NCBI GenBank assembly: GCA_963457665.1
Contig: OY735207.1
Coordinates: 51,167,015-51,231,014 of the forward strand
From: Thysanoteuthis rhombus
Lineage: Eukaryota > Mollusca > Cephalopoda > Oegopsida > Thysanoteuthidae
Length of the DNA: 64,000 nt
Reading direction: 5' to 3'
Under the pieces are notes generated by a model that worked only from the letters and a program-made list of their open reading frames with translations, made no database searches and was not told where the DNA came from. The position numbers were made by a program, and so were the translations under genes. Shown here in pieces: positions 36,379 to 46,605 of this stretch (the first letter of the stretch is position 1; each line of letters begins with the position of its first letter).

Positions 36379-39300
36379 TCTTTTAACATCCGTCATTGGA
36401 CATACACCTTCCCCAGGATCCGCCACATTTCTATATAATGGGCGTCGCGCAGCTAGTATTTTATGAATCTGTTTAGTTAATCTCTCCATCTGATATTCTG
36501 CAGGTTTCGGTTTCACACCATTCTTGCAATATGACCAGCCCATTTCCATTTAAGTTTTTTTCATTAGATTAGAAACTCCTGTTTTCTCCCCGATATACTG
36601 TGCTGTTTTGTGATCTCTCCATGAGAGGTTGAGCATGATTCTCTCATGCACGCGTAGCATTCTTCTCAGTTAGCGTGTCTGTCTCTTGGTTAGGTTCCAT
36701 GTTTCAGCTCCATAAGTGACTATCGGGACGATGCATTAGTTGTATATCCTTCTTTTCAGGATCAATGGGATGGACTTGTTTTTGAAGGTTGAGCTTGCTC
36801 TGCCGATACTTGTGCTTTTATGAAACGCATTAAACTCCCATTTGTAATGGTGCAATAAATAAATAAATAAATGAATGAATAGATAAATGTGTTGTTCATT
36901 GAAGGCCCGAATGGCAGTTTTAAATTTTCTCCTGAATCCCGTAGTGTAGAATCGCTGACCTCCACTGCTATTCATAAAAAGTCTGAGAATATGGGAATTA
37001 TCACACGATTGTCTAGCGTATTTTTTTACCGTTATTATTCAAAATGTTTTGACGACCTTGATCGACCACATAGTTTTTAGGCAATAAAAATGATAAATTA
37101 TTAGTTTATCTAACTTACGAACACATTATTATCGTTCATTTCCTTTTAAAAGGTAAAATTTATCCTAAAAGACTGATTGTGTGACTCGACCATTTTAATG
37201 CCTGTGCAGTTGAGGATTACTGTCAAGAAAATCATGTGCAATGATCATGTTGAGAATAAAAACATAACTGTCAAGATAGAAAATGCAAAACTCGGCAAAG
37301 TAGACCATTACATCTACCTAGGACAACGAATCTCCATGAGATCCTGAAAAGAAGAAGAAATCAAGCGAAGAATCACTTTGGGATAGCAAGCTTTCGACAG
37401 AGCAAGCTCAACTTTCAAGAACCAGATGATCCAATAATCCTAAAAAGAAGAGTATACAACCAATGCATTCTCCCGATAGTCACTTATGGGGCTGAAACAT
37501 GGAACCTAACCAAGAGACAGGCCTGCAAACTGAGAAGTATGCAACGTGTGCATGAGCGAATCATGCTCAACTTTACATGGAGAAATCGCAAGACAGCACA
37601 GTATATTAGGAAGAAAACAGGTGTTCGTGACATCACAGAAACTATTAAAAAACTCAAATGGGAATGGGCAGGCCATGTTGCAAGAATGAAAGACAACCGA
37701 TGGACATCACGTCTCACAACATGGATCTCCAGAGATCACATGAGAAACCGAGGCCGACAGAACACAAGATGGAGAGATGAACTGGACAGATTCAGGAAAT
37801 ACTGGCTCCGCGATGCCCATGATAGGGAAATGTGGCGAATCCTGGGAAAGGTCTATGTCCAACAACGGACGTTAAAAGACTGACGATGATGATGATGAGG
37901 TCAAGGAGAATATTTTGTTGAGGGTTGGTTGATTTATTGTATGAAGTAACTGTAATCTACACTTTGGGTTTTCTTTTTTTAGCGTCATATAAATTTCGAA
38001 TCCTCGTTTTAACATCGATCCATATTGGTTTTGATGAAATCCCTTTTCTCACATAAATGCATGCGACACACTCGGTTTCCAATGTACAACGTTACCTAAG
38101 ATTCCTGTCCCCAAAGTATCCAGCCAATTTGAATATCTCGAGAACCGATCACGTATCCTTGATATGTTTTGGCAAACAACCAGAGAGGTTCTTACTCCAT
38201 AAGTATGAACAGACATTCCACCAGTCGGTAGTGAAATACCGTAAAGTGAGCCCGTATACAGTGTGACCATCGAATTCACAATGGCTGAGCGAGTCATTTT
38301 TCAAGTCCCGCGTCTCTTAGCCCTCCCGTGACTTCTGTTTTTCCCCCAAAGAGATTTCAGACCATGGATGATACTGAGGAGAACATGACTGTCACGATCC
38401 CAAAAGAGGAATTCGCACATTGTTTTGGAATAAAGGAGAGACAGTGGGATAGTGGTACCTTTCAAAGTGAGCACTTAGAAGTAGACTAAGGTGCCATTGC
38501 CATAGGTAAGCAATTGTTTGTTTATCTTGAATGGCTGGATAAATTTTAGATTGGCTTCGAATGTTATCTCGTTTTATATGCATCTTGGAATAATAGCAAT
38601 GCCTCATTTTAGAATTTCAGAATATCTATGAAAGGGGTCGCCTTTTTGCTTCCACGGGCCGGATCGCGTATCAATAAGTGAATTGCGAGCGAGATAAATA
38701 CCTTATAGAGGATTGGGATTTTGTCTCAATTCGATGATTATCGCAGGCCAGAAAATAATTCGTGCTCAAACAAAGATGCCGATTAGCGATCGAAGAACAC
38801 AATTTGTTCGCGATTTATTTCAATCAAGAAATCTATCAAAAGATTCAAAAATCCTTTAAAACTTAAAAAAAAAAAAAAAATTCTAATATTTGCCTACTGA
38901 TTGGTCAAAATCCCTTCGTGTTCGCCTATCCCCAGGTTTATGAAATCAATGCGGGCCTGAAATTAAAAATGGAGGCTGGAGAGACCTTTTCATAAATTCG
39001 CCTGGTTTTTCAAACTATTTCATATCTTTTGTAGGCGCCGGGGGTAAATCGACACCACTTGGTCTGAAGGTCAGAATTAATATTGACGGATGTGAGCACT
39101 GGAGAGGGTAACCCATGGAATAACAAGAGTGACCTAATCAACTTCCATTTCTCGTTTGTGGATCGAAGATTACTTATTCACAGGACTAGCATAGTATCCG
39201 TAAAAATGTCCAGGATTATCTACGAATGAATAGATTATACAAATATGTATATTTTATATACATATATTCATGCAAACAAAAAGAATACTTATAACGAAAT

Positions 39301-41229
39301 TTGATTTTATGTCAATTTTTTACAACTCTTCATATTTTCATTAAAAAACAAACAAACTTTAGAATAATAAATAGAATTAGATGAGGAACGAATTCTGTTT
39401 TCAACTTGAGAAAAAAACATCAGTCTTAATGACGAGAACTTGGAGATGCCTACATTTGTTTTCAGTCTACTACAGAAATATCAACAACAGTAGCGGCAGT
39501 AGTAGTTATATAGACGCAAACATAAAAACAGATATCTGTGTGCCCCAGCCAAAGGCTTTCCTTTACTTCTTTCTGTCTTTCCGTTTGCTTTAGCGTGACA
39601 GAAGCCAACTAACAAACAAAAATGTGATATTGTTTTTCTTTTTAAAGATTTTTTTCGAATTTACTTTCAGCATTGATAGACACATTGATAGAAAGATGAA
39701 AAGGCATGTTATTTAGATAGGTAATTTAAGTTGTTATATTTAAAAAAAACTATCAATAATTCTTCTTTTGTTACTTACTGGGACAGTGTCCGCCCCAAAG
39801 ATGCATTTTTGGGAATGGTCGGACTTTATGGTGTATGAGACTACTTGGCATAAATGTCATGTGAAATAATTTTCTGCCCGTTGTACAAAACTATAGCTTC
39901 GAAGTATATCGGTTACTTCTCTTCAGTGTATGTCAATTTAGATATTTTATATCTGAATTTAGATAATTCTGGATAGCAGAAGTCAAGAGAATCAATTTAT
40001 AGAAACTATAAAGGAACATCTTTCATCTGTACTTTGAAATTTATTTTTATTAGATTTCTCAAGAACAACTGAGCCAAAAAAGTTCAAACTCGACATAGCA
40101 CTGTCTTGTGTGTTGACTAATATATCTGGCGAATGTTAAGTTTTTACTATAGCCAATTGTCGAGTGATTGCACCCCACGTACACACAAGCACACAGACAC
40201 AGACTGAGATGATGTCTTCAATTATAGTCGGATAGCTAGATTGATTAACTGAAAGTACGCTTCTCCGAAAATTTTTTTTTCATCCTTTTCTACAATTGAA
40301 AGATTGACGAATGTTTAAAGAACCAATTGATATAATCAGTACGTACCAACCAGGGCCACGATCCAAGTTTAGCATGTTTACCGCCAATAATGAATGTATT
40401 AGCTGCTGACTCGTCCCGAACGCCGCATTTAGTTGTTGGGTGACAAGAGTACATGCCTGGAGAGATATCGTCTTTGCAGATCGGGGTTGAACTACCAACC
40501 ATCAAAGGATTGGCTGAAAGTAAAGAAAACTTCATGAAGAAAGAATGAATTGTTTACTGAAAAAAAAGTAATATTTGATTAATGAAAACTTACTTGCATA
40601 CTATGATTTTGAATTGGAGTTGTTCTAATTACCTCCCTTATCCAAAATTTCGATAATTTTCACACTTATATCTCCAGATAAATGATGTTGCTAATTATTC
40701 TAACCGTTACCTGGTGTTCCTATTTACTGCCCGACAGTATTTTGAAAAATTCTGGGTCTGAAATTTCGATGATTTTACCAAATAACACCCTTCAACAGAT
40801 TATTTTGGCATCCACTCTAACCGTATCTCTCGAATGTTCCTAATTACTACCCGACAGCATAATTATTAGAATTCTCTCTCTAAAATCTTGGCAATTCTAT
40901 TAATTATACTCCCTGACGGATTAATCTCTCAGTCACCCTAACCGTAACCGGATGTTTCTAATTACCATCTGAGAACTTAAAACAAAAAATCTGAGTCAAA
41001 CTTTTCAAAAATTCTACTGATTACACACTACGAGAGATTATTTTGCTAATTACCCTAACTGCAACCGGTTGGTCTTCAAAAATTAATCATAATGGTTTGC
41101 AATACTTCATCTGATGAAGCTGAAATTTAAAGGTGATCGAATGTCACCTTTTCCTCTCATTTAAAAGAACGAAAATTATTACTTACCTGTTAAGAAGGAG
41201 AATAAAATTGTCTTAAATAAGCCAATCAT
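26177..41229 (-). CDS. Secreted trypsin-like serine protease (S1 family), 7 coding exons
   Basis: Exons on the minus strand are 41229-41187, 40513-40347, 35976-35888, 34373-34102, 30688-30537, 28439-28385 and 26301-26177. They total 903 nt, giving 300 residues and a stop, and every junction is GT-AG and in frame. Residues 1-15 are a hydrophobic signal peptide (MIGLFKTILFSFL). Residues 16-55 are a propeptide with three Cys. IIGG at 56-59 starts a 245-residue catalytic domain of normal family length. The triad is His96 (TAAHC), Asp147 (ENDIALVKL) and Ser244 (GDSGGPL). Asp238, Gly265 and Gly275 match chymotrypsin positions 189, 216 and 226, so cleavage after Arg or Lys is expected by family knowledge. 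Cysteines of the standard S1 disulfides are present; Cys120 and Cys161 are extra. Sequons lie at Asn105 and Asn208. Phe55 before IIGG is unusual. The physiological substrate cannot be told; it could be digestive, immune or reproductive. Confidence 0.93.
26302..28384 (-). other. Protease intron 6
   Basis: GT-AG intron. Contains a family C repeat at 27060-27240 and a polypyrimidine stretch (plus strand) at 28010-28190 and 28258-28310. No exon candidate seen. Confidence 0.75.
27060..27240 (-). repeat. Dispersed repeat family C
   Basis: On the minus strand: ATCGAGTGGGCGAGTGTGTG, TTCTGTTTTTCTTTGATAGG, GGAGATAATC, TTCATTTTGAGACTAAC and GGAGTTGTCTCCAC. This is collinear with 44630-44790, and shows that the sequence across the left edge of the 8-kb array is uninterrupted. 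Confidence 0.6.
28385..28439 (-). CDS. Protease exon 6: catalytic serine on a 55-nt exon
   Basis: The exon encodes GDSGGPLICKRNGAWTLS plus one base, with catalytic Ser244. Acceptor ttgcag, donor gtaatc. In many S1 genes the Ser motif and the C-terminal region share one final exon; here a phase 1 intron of about 2.1 kb separates them. Confidence 0.94.
28440..30536 (-). other. Protease intron 5
   Basis: GT-AG intron with a (TA)n(GA)n microsatellite at 29709-29793. Otherwise nothing recognised. Confidence 0.75.
29709..29793. repeat. (TA)n(GA)n microsatellite
   Basis: About 53 bp of TA followed by about 30 bp of GA. Confidence 0.95.
30537..30688 (-). CDS. Protease exon 5: specificity-pocket aspartate
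   Basis: This 152-nt exon encodes residues 191-241, including VPIINTTLC with an NTT sequon, PDIMTCAGY and GGKDACD. Asp238, six residues before the catalytic Ser, is the position that gives trypsin specificity. Acceptor tttcag, donor gtaagt, phase 0. Confidence 0.94.
30689..34101 (-). other. Protease intron 4
   Basis: GT-AG intron. Contains (GAAT)n near 31622-31652, (CA)n at 33165-33190, CAAAA-rich runs near 32895-32985 and a family B copy at 33630-34055. Confidence 0.75.
33630..34055 (+). repeat. Dispersed repeat family B, longest copy
   Basis: TCTGGTTAGTCACTCAATAG, GGCAGCATGCTGTGTTGG, GTGATCAATTAAA and GTGATCAATGAATC, then TAAGAAGTGAATGTTCAATG, GCCATCTAGCTCCATTA, ACTGAAGAAACCTAAG and GACAGTTTCCGTTGAC. 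The 3' part matches only the 10.3-kb copy. Confidence 0.75.
34102..34373 (-). CDS. Protease exon 4: catalytic aspartate
   Basis: This 272-nt exon covers residues 100-190. It holds an NSS sequon, IIIHPRY, ENDIALVKL with catalytic Asp147, the conserved RPICLP with Cys167, and GEQCWVAGWG. Acceptor is ttttag, donor gtgagt, phase 1. Two Cys not found in ordinary trypsins (120 and 161) lie here and may pair with each other. Confidence 0.95.
34545..34611. repeat. (GA)n microsatellite
   Basis: Pure GA repeat of about 66 bp. Confidence 0.97.
34870..35480 (-). mobile_element. LINE reverse-transcriptase C-terminal remnant (not the RTE family)
   Basis: Minus-strand pieces in shifted frames read ETFRIRCLQQILDITWRDC, then IIQRAKNYSIKSMIVKRQL, NNFPRQILYIEQ and SSGGQRERFRDHINVILKK. 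These match the LINE tail 'FHxRCLRxILxIxWxD...LRWxGHVxRM...LPxxxLY...GGQKKRFKDxLKxxLK'. Several stops and shifts show it is old. The long plus-strand frames here are its antisense. Confidence 0.7.
35888..35976 (-). CDS. Protease exon 3: catalytic histidine
   Basis: This 89-nt exon encodes VSLEF, then CGGTIVDKNWIVTAAHCFD, containing the Cys42-Cys58 pair (family numbering) and catalytic His96 of the precursor. Acceptor is aacag and donor is gtgagt, phase 2. It continues directly from GSWPWL of exon 2, as in trypsins (SWPWxVSL). Confidence 0.93.
36148..36215. mobile_element. hAT-type element end
   Basis: GAACCGATGTGCTACGGCAT, ACTAGTGTACCGCGAAG and GGTGTGCCGCGGGAG resemble the subterminal 'GTGCCGCGGCACACTAGTGTGCCGC' pattern of a widespread hAT group. 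It is similar to the right end of 4429-5635. Confidence 0.45.
36300..36810 (-). mobile_element. RTE-clade LINE fragment with expanded (CAT)26 tail
   Basis: The trinucleotide tract at 36301-36378 is joined to TTCTTTTAACATCCGTCATT and about 430 bp of reverse-transcriptase C-terminal sequence, up to GAGCTTGCTCTGCC. It carries several stops and small deletions against the 14-15 kb copy. Confidence 0.85.
37200..37898 (+). mobile_element. RTE-clade LINE, 3' fragment
   Basis: Plus-strand translation includes VDHYIYLGQRISMRS, LPIVTYGAETWNLTKRQ, MQRVHERIMLNFTWRN, WAGHVARMKDNRWTSRL and QQRTLKD, then TGA running into GATGATGATGATG. The final 114 codons are open from 37539. Truncated upstream of the FADD box. 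Confidence 0.88.
40347..40513 (-). CDS. Protease exon 2: propeptide and IIGG activation site
   Basis: The exon follows the acceptor ctttcag and ends at donor gtacgt (phase 0). It encodes residues 15-70: a propeptide with Cys at 27, 38 and 44, then the sequence NTF-IIGG and the conserved GSWPWL. Cys44 (KCGV) is placed to bridge to Cys167 in the catalytic domain, as in two-chain S1 proteases. The residue before the activation bond is Phe55 rather than Arg or Lys. The three-Cys propeptide is too short for a clip domain. Confidence 0.9.
40514..41186 (-). other. Protease intron 1, largely a minisatellite
   Basis: GT-AG, phase 1. Most of it is the ~120-bp repeat at 40630-41095. Confidence 0.8.
40630..41095. 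repeat. ~120-bp degenerate minisatellite in intron 1
   Basis: About four units. Each has 'GCTAATTACCCTAACCGTAACC', 'GTTCCTAATTACTACCCGACAG' and 'AAATTTCGATGATTTTAC' variants (split here by unit differences). Phrases recur near 40695, 40817, 40937 and 41055. Confidence 0.65.
41187..41229 (-). CDS. Protease exon 1: start codon and signal peptide
   Basis: ATG at 41229 has an A at -3. It encodes 14 residues (M-I-G-L-F-K-T-I-L-F-S-F-L-T) plus one base, and ends at the consensus donor gtaagt (phase 1). This start was chosen because the short hydrophobic run behaves as a signal peptide and joins exon 2 in frame. A possible 5'-UTR acceptor (ttttgcag) lies about 30 bp upstream, so the transcript may begin further away. 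No TATA box could be assigned. Confidence 0.82.
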
Positions 41230-41504
41230 TTTGGTGGTTTGTCCAAGTCTAGGATATTCTGCAAAATGATAAGTACATAAGAAATATCTAATCACCATCT
41301 TGATATATTGATTATTAGCTGGGGTATCCGGCGTTGCCCGGGGAAATAAAACTTCTAATATAACGACACATGAAAGCAAATGATATCTATATAGATTTCA
41401 TAAAACTAAATTTGGGGGTTGCACTCAGACCACCCTCACGCTACCAGGCCTGCACAGAGACGACCATTGGATTTGAATTGAGCCTGAGTTTTATGATCTG
41501 ACAG

Positions 41505-41840
41505 AATGATTATAAAGTGCGTTATATTATGTAGAAACTCTTATAAGAAATGATCACACGTTATTACACGGTGAATGTACTATTTGGCCAAGATAACGTA
41601 AAATATAATAAACAATCAAAGAAGATGGGGCTGCTGCAGGAATCGAACCTGCAACCGATAGAATTGCTGCTTCAACGTAGCAATACTCTTATCCTTACCA
41701 TTGAGCTAAACAGTCGCCAGTAATGCAAAGGCCGGTTTGATTCACGCTGCAGCCCCATTTTCTTTAATTGTTTATCCTATTTTATGTTGACTAGGCCAAA
41801 TACTGAATCTGAATATATGGAGCACTTTATGCAATAAACA
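41505..41840. mobile_element. Fold-back element containing a tRNA-like (pol III box) sequence
   Basis: TATTTGGCC-AG..AAC-TAAAATA, ATAAACAAT, AAAGAA and ATGGGGCTGC at 41581-41634 recur as a reverse complement at 41751-41804, with about 47 of 54 matches. Outer ATAAAGTGC motifs match too. Between the arms the minus strand reads TAGCTCAATGG (box A) and GGTTCGATTCC (box B), with a T-arm-like GCAGG/CCTGC stem. A-to-B spacing of about 48 bp is long for a tRNA, so this is a tRNA-derived SINE head or MITE core rather than a gene. It sits ~300 bp upstream of the protease start. Confidence 0.6.
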
Positions 41841-41883
41841 TACACAGGTCGGATATTGCATTATATTGTATTATCATATATTC

Positions 41884-41887
<4 letters not shown>

Positions 41888-41979
<92 letters not shown>
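41888..41979. repeat. (AT)n microsatellite
   Basis: About 90 bp of uninterrupted AT. Confidence 0.97.
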
Positions 41980-41981
<2 letters not shown>

Positions 41982-44454
41982 CGGCAACACCCAGGGAAGA
42001 TGTTTGTGCCATCTGTTTGAACATAAACACACGTGATGAGGTCAATGCTTGAAAAAAAGTTCTCCACACAGATTCGTGAGTTTTTGATTAAAGATTCATT
42101 CATTTATTTCGTATCATGGTTGTTAAATAGCTGAGTGATTAAACACATGGAAAATGTAAACAGCAGGCCGTTCAGACTCCAACGGAGGAAGTTTACTTTT
42201 TTCTTTCAATTTATTCGACCTTCAAACCTTCCAGAAATTTGTCACTTTCGAGGAAAAAATCGTCTCCTGTAAAGGCACCAAAGTATGAATGTTTTTGCAT
42301 GTGTATTTGTTCTCTTAAACGTAGAGAACTATGAGATACACTGAGGAAAAACAAAGGCATATCCGAAATCAGCAGGGTTCAGTTTATCAACAAGGAACAT
42401 TTTAGGCCGAATTTTGCGAAAAGAATTCCTCGATTTCAATGGCATCTCCTGATTAAATGTGTTTTCAATCTATCAGACTTTTAAACCTGCCAGAAATTTG
42501 TCAGTTTTTTGAAGGGAAATAGTTGAGGGTCTCATAAGAGGAGGATTCGAAGTACCATATATCTATAATGCTAAACTGAACCATTGCTTTCCATTCGTCA
42601 TAGGTAACAGTAGATGTGAATTCCCTTTCACTCTGTGCTTTGGCCAGTTTAGCGGTATTATCCTTTTCAGAGAAATCTACCTTTAACCTGGCACTAAAAC
42701 GGGTTTTCCTTCGAGCAAAAACCTTAACCCTACCTCGAATCCTAATCCAAACACAGCAATGAAACATAGGCATAAATATGGATCTGATAACCCTCTTTGA
42801 CTTGCAAACTACTGAATTGATTAATCAAACAATGAGCAGAATTAATTTTTAAGGTTTTTAGGAGGGGGGGGGGGTAAGCAGGTCAGCCCAAGTGAATGAA
42901 TTACACTTAAAAAAAGGACAAATAAACAGAAAATAATGTAAAAACTTGAGAAAAATAGAACTACTAATAAATAAATACAAATAAAAATAGAAAATGGATA
43001 GTGTGGAAAGTCCTTTCTAGAAAATCAGGATGTCATCACATACTGTATTTGCCGGTATATAAAACGAAAATTTGATTAAGAAAACTATGCAAATATTACA
43101 TTGCCTCTAAAGAGCTAGTAATGTGACCAGAGGACTGTCTACCGAAGTTCGGTATAGTTAGTTATGGGCCTTGGGTGAGTTACAGTAAACAGTAGCCCTT
43201 CAAAAACCCTTGTAAACCATTCGTTTTATAATCTGGCATATACTGCATCTTCAAGAAATCTCAGGTCAAAGCCTGATAGCAAAAAAAAAAAAAAAATTGG
43301 CGAAGTTCATTTGATTGCAATTATTGCAACTGTCTTCATTTTCTAAAGTAGTTTTTAGAAAAAGATAAGATTGGCACTGCAAAACATCATAAATGTTTTA
43401 CGTCCAATCAGAAGTTGCCTCTGGAGACCTTTTTTTTAAAAATTCATTTTTGAGCCCTTAAATACACTACGTTCAGCAAGGCTAATCAGTAGTGACGATG
43501 ATTACTGAGATTACTACGAAACTCTCAATACGCATCAATGTAGTGATTCAAATATTCGCTGCTCATTCAGCGACTTATCAACGCACCACATACACTCAAC
43601 CTCGACATTTCCACAACTACTTGACAAACCTACCGAGTCAATTGTAGCCTTTAGTGGGAACTCTTGTAAACTATCATCAAACTCTTCACTATCATACAAT
43701 TCTTCAATTCAGCACTACCGTGGTTTTATGTCAGACAAACCTTTCTCACAACCTTTCTCTCGTACTATAAGTGTCACGAGGAGGAAGGACACGGCCATAG
43801 CGTTATTTCATCCGTCCTTTTCACTTTAAATTCACCTTTATCATACTTTGAAATGTATTATTCACTCTCAGCTTGTTTGGCACATCGACACCTCATCATA
43901 GCTCTGCTAACCGTATATTTAGGGAGCACCTGCCCTACTCTGTCTTTTTCAAACCCTCACGACGTTGGACTTGACTGTTTCAAATTTAAAAAAAAAGTCT
44001 GTTTCGTTGATAGTTTGCTAGAGAGCAAAATCTTCCCAGCTATTTATCCATAGCAGGAGGTAAAAAGATATGGATCCATGCCTTTCCCAAGGGCATTAAT
44101 GCAAATTCAACGCAAACTTTTTCAGTCGGAGTTCAAGCTGTCAACTGTTACACCATTTGCATTTTCGTAAAAACTTGGGATGGGTGAATAAGTAGGAATC
44201 ATGTCAATGAGGACAATCGTGATTGTTTACAAGAGGTGTCAAAGGTCGGTTTTCGAACCAAGGTAGAATTCACGATTTCGAATGCTGTCTCAAAGGCCTG
44301 ACTTTTTAGGAAGGCAGGCCCTCCCCACTTGAAAGATTGGTGAAACATAACCTACCGGTAGATTCCGTTGCGTAAACTTATGTTAACTTTACAATGAACT
44401 AAAGAAAAACTCTTAATGCTTTCAATAAATTGAATTGTTAGATTGTTTTTATTC
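41980..44454. other. Non-coding; one duplicated phrase
   Basis: 'CAATTTATTCGACCTTCAAA' then 'CCAGAAATTTGTCA' near 42209 recurs loosely near 42465. No gene recognised; the 90-codon frame at 42501-42773 has no motif. Confidence 0.45.
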
Positions 44455-44690
44455 GCGAACCGTTTTAATATCGAATGGGCGAGTGTGTGAAATGTTGAAG
44501 GTTTGTACGCAAACAAGGTTGTTCTGATTCATTTTATTGGTGTGCCGTTTTAAACATTGAATAGGCAAACAGATTTAAAATTTGAAGGTTTGTATTGAAA
44601 AACATTTGTTTCCATCTATTTTATTTGTGCACCATTCTCAATATCGAGTGGGTGAGTACGTGAAACGATAAACGTTTGAATGGAAACGAA
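44455..44690 (+). repeat. ~86-bp repeat, three copies (family C related)
   Basis: Phrases CGTTTTAATATCGAATGGGC, CGTTTTAAACATTGAATAGG and CATTCTCAATATCGAGTGGG begin at about 44461, 44548 and 44633, each followed by a GAAGGTTTGTA-like or AACGTTTGAA-like end. The third copy runs on into the 8-kb unit. Confidence 0.55.
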
Positions 44691-46496
44691 GTCATTTTTT
44701 TCTGTTGTTGTTGGAAAGGGAAGTAATCCTTAATTCATTTTAAGGTTACCTGGAGTTATCTCCATTTGACACACGGATTCCACGAATAAACCCAGTCTTC
44801 CTAGCATCTGTTTCCCGTGGCTTTGTGCCGTACTAAATTAGGCTAATCTTAGTTCATATCTATTGTGCTTATCAAGGAGATATGAGAGAAAATACCATGG
44901 GACATGAACAGATGTGAAAAGGAGTAAAAACGTAAACAGGTTTGATATTTCGTGATGTTTAAATCATTTTGACCATGTATTCGAACGTGACGGATTTAGG
45001 CCGAGTAATATAACGTTAATTTGTCACCCCCCCAGTCTTCCAGTAGTTTGGGGACAAATGAAAAGATGTAGATAATAATGATGATGAAAAACAAGAAATT
45101 TTAATGTTTAATTCCCCCTTAAACATTGGTGCAGCTCAACCAAATCTGCATACTTAGTGAACCTAGGGGAAGAACTTGGACTGTTTGGTTAAAACAATTT
45201 AAAAAAAGAGTTTTAGACGAGGTTCTTTTTACGCGTAACTAAAATGAATAAGTGAATCCTTATTTTCCGATCTTTAGCTCAGCTTTGCCGTGGCTCAACC
45301 AAATTTAGTATGAATATGAGAAGAAGAACTTGATCTTAAGAAAGAAAAAAAAGCTTCAGAACGACATTAAAAGTTCTGTATATTAAAAATTCTATAAAAT
45401 CCAGCACAAAACGAAAACTCTCACCTCAAAATGGTTTCTGGAGAGAGATTTTTAACTACATAATTTGAAAACAAAGTAAATGATTGAGTAATTTGATACG
45501 GCACCTCACTGTTGGGTAGTGGTTATGAAGCTCGACTTATAGAACATCACTACTGAAGTGACTATGATTTTCACTGGATGCCTCACTCTGGGGGTCTTGT
45601 GTCATACTGAGCCAAGCTTAATATATATCGCTTGATTGTCAGTATTATATAGTGATTTACTTCAACTGGTTCACTCATCTTGGTTCTTATTGTCATAGTG
45701 TTTTGGTCGTTTTGCCCTTCGGCCTTCTTCAGGTGCATGACACAGTTGGTAAACTTCAAAGAATTTCGAACAGAACCCCTTATTTAATCCGCAGGAGTAG
45801 ACTGTTTTCATTCCGTTGCACATGCTAGAGAATATCTTATATCAGTTAATTGTGTTTGTGAAGACCGGAGGGTACAACGGCTGAAACGTAGTGACAACGA
45901 TACTCAAGACGAGGATACTCGTCCGAGTGATTAAGTATATGATTTTGATTATTCGTCATCTCAGAAATTAAGCAAAGAGAAAGAAAAAGCAATTCAGTAT
46001 ACTTAAGAATAAAACTGATATAAGTTTGTTTGGTGATCAGTTGACTTTAATGTATTGGACACCGGGGCCTCTAAGAGTGGGGTGCATCTCATCGGTAGTC
46101 GGGTGGGGGAAGTGTCCGAGGGGGCCGAGAGTTAAACTCCTAAGTCGATACAATGTGTTCATCAAAAAAGGGTTGTCTACATCGTTTACCGTCGATTGAA
46201 TGTAGTATGGAGTGCTGAAAGGGTTATGGCAGATAAAGACATGATGGTTGAAGAACGCAGTTGTTTGTGCAATGTGTGTGACGGAAGACGGATGTTTTGC
46301 ATTGCCTTATAAAATTCCTCTTGGCACCCTTGTCGGGCAGTTCGATCTATATTTCAATTTGCAGAGGCCAAAAGTCAATTAAAAGAAAATCTCAATCCTC
46401 GAATCAATATTTTTGATCTGTTGTGCTTATGCCAAAGTAGTCAACAGAGATTCGCCGTCGTAATATCGATTGAGGAGAAAAAGCATTTATGATTAA

Positions 46497-46605
46497 GAAA
46501 GCACCGAACTTCGTCAGATCACCCAAGTTAAGCAATGTCGAATCTGGTCAGCACTAAAATAGGCCATCGTTCAAGAACGCTAAGGTACTCTAAGTAGCTT
46601 GTGAC
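46497..46605 (+). pseudogene. 5S rRNA-derived sequence A, unit 1
   Basis: CACCGAACTTCGTCAGATCA, CCCAAGTTAAGCAATGTCG, GGTCAGCACT and GGTACTCTAAG follow the order of animal 5S rRNA (GTCCGATCACCGAAGTTAAGC and so on). The box C part is badly eroded, so it is not expected to be functional. Confidence 0.75.

Larger units (their letters stand above)
35977..40346 (-). other. Protease intron 2
   Basis: The largest intron, about 4.4 kb. It contains a CAAAA-rich run (36005-36055), a hAT-type end (36148-36215) and two RTE LINE fragments in opposite orientation. 37900-40340 shows nothing further. Confidence 0.75.

Noticed and set aside
36194-36549. Poly-Ile, poly-Met and poly-Ser open frames
   Set aside because: Translation of expanded (CAT)n LINE tails; the same at 52408-52722 and 60395-60652.
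41625-41760. Functional tRNA gene
   Set aside because: A and B boxes are present, but spacing is too long, no acceptor stem pairs properly, and the region lies in a fold-back element.
45830-45940. Hammerhead ribozyme near CGGCTGAAACG and the GACGAG/CTCGTC stem
   Set aside because: The CTGATGA and GAAA core motifs are not present in the required order.
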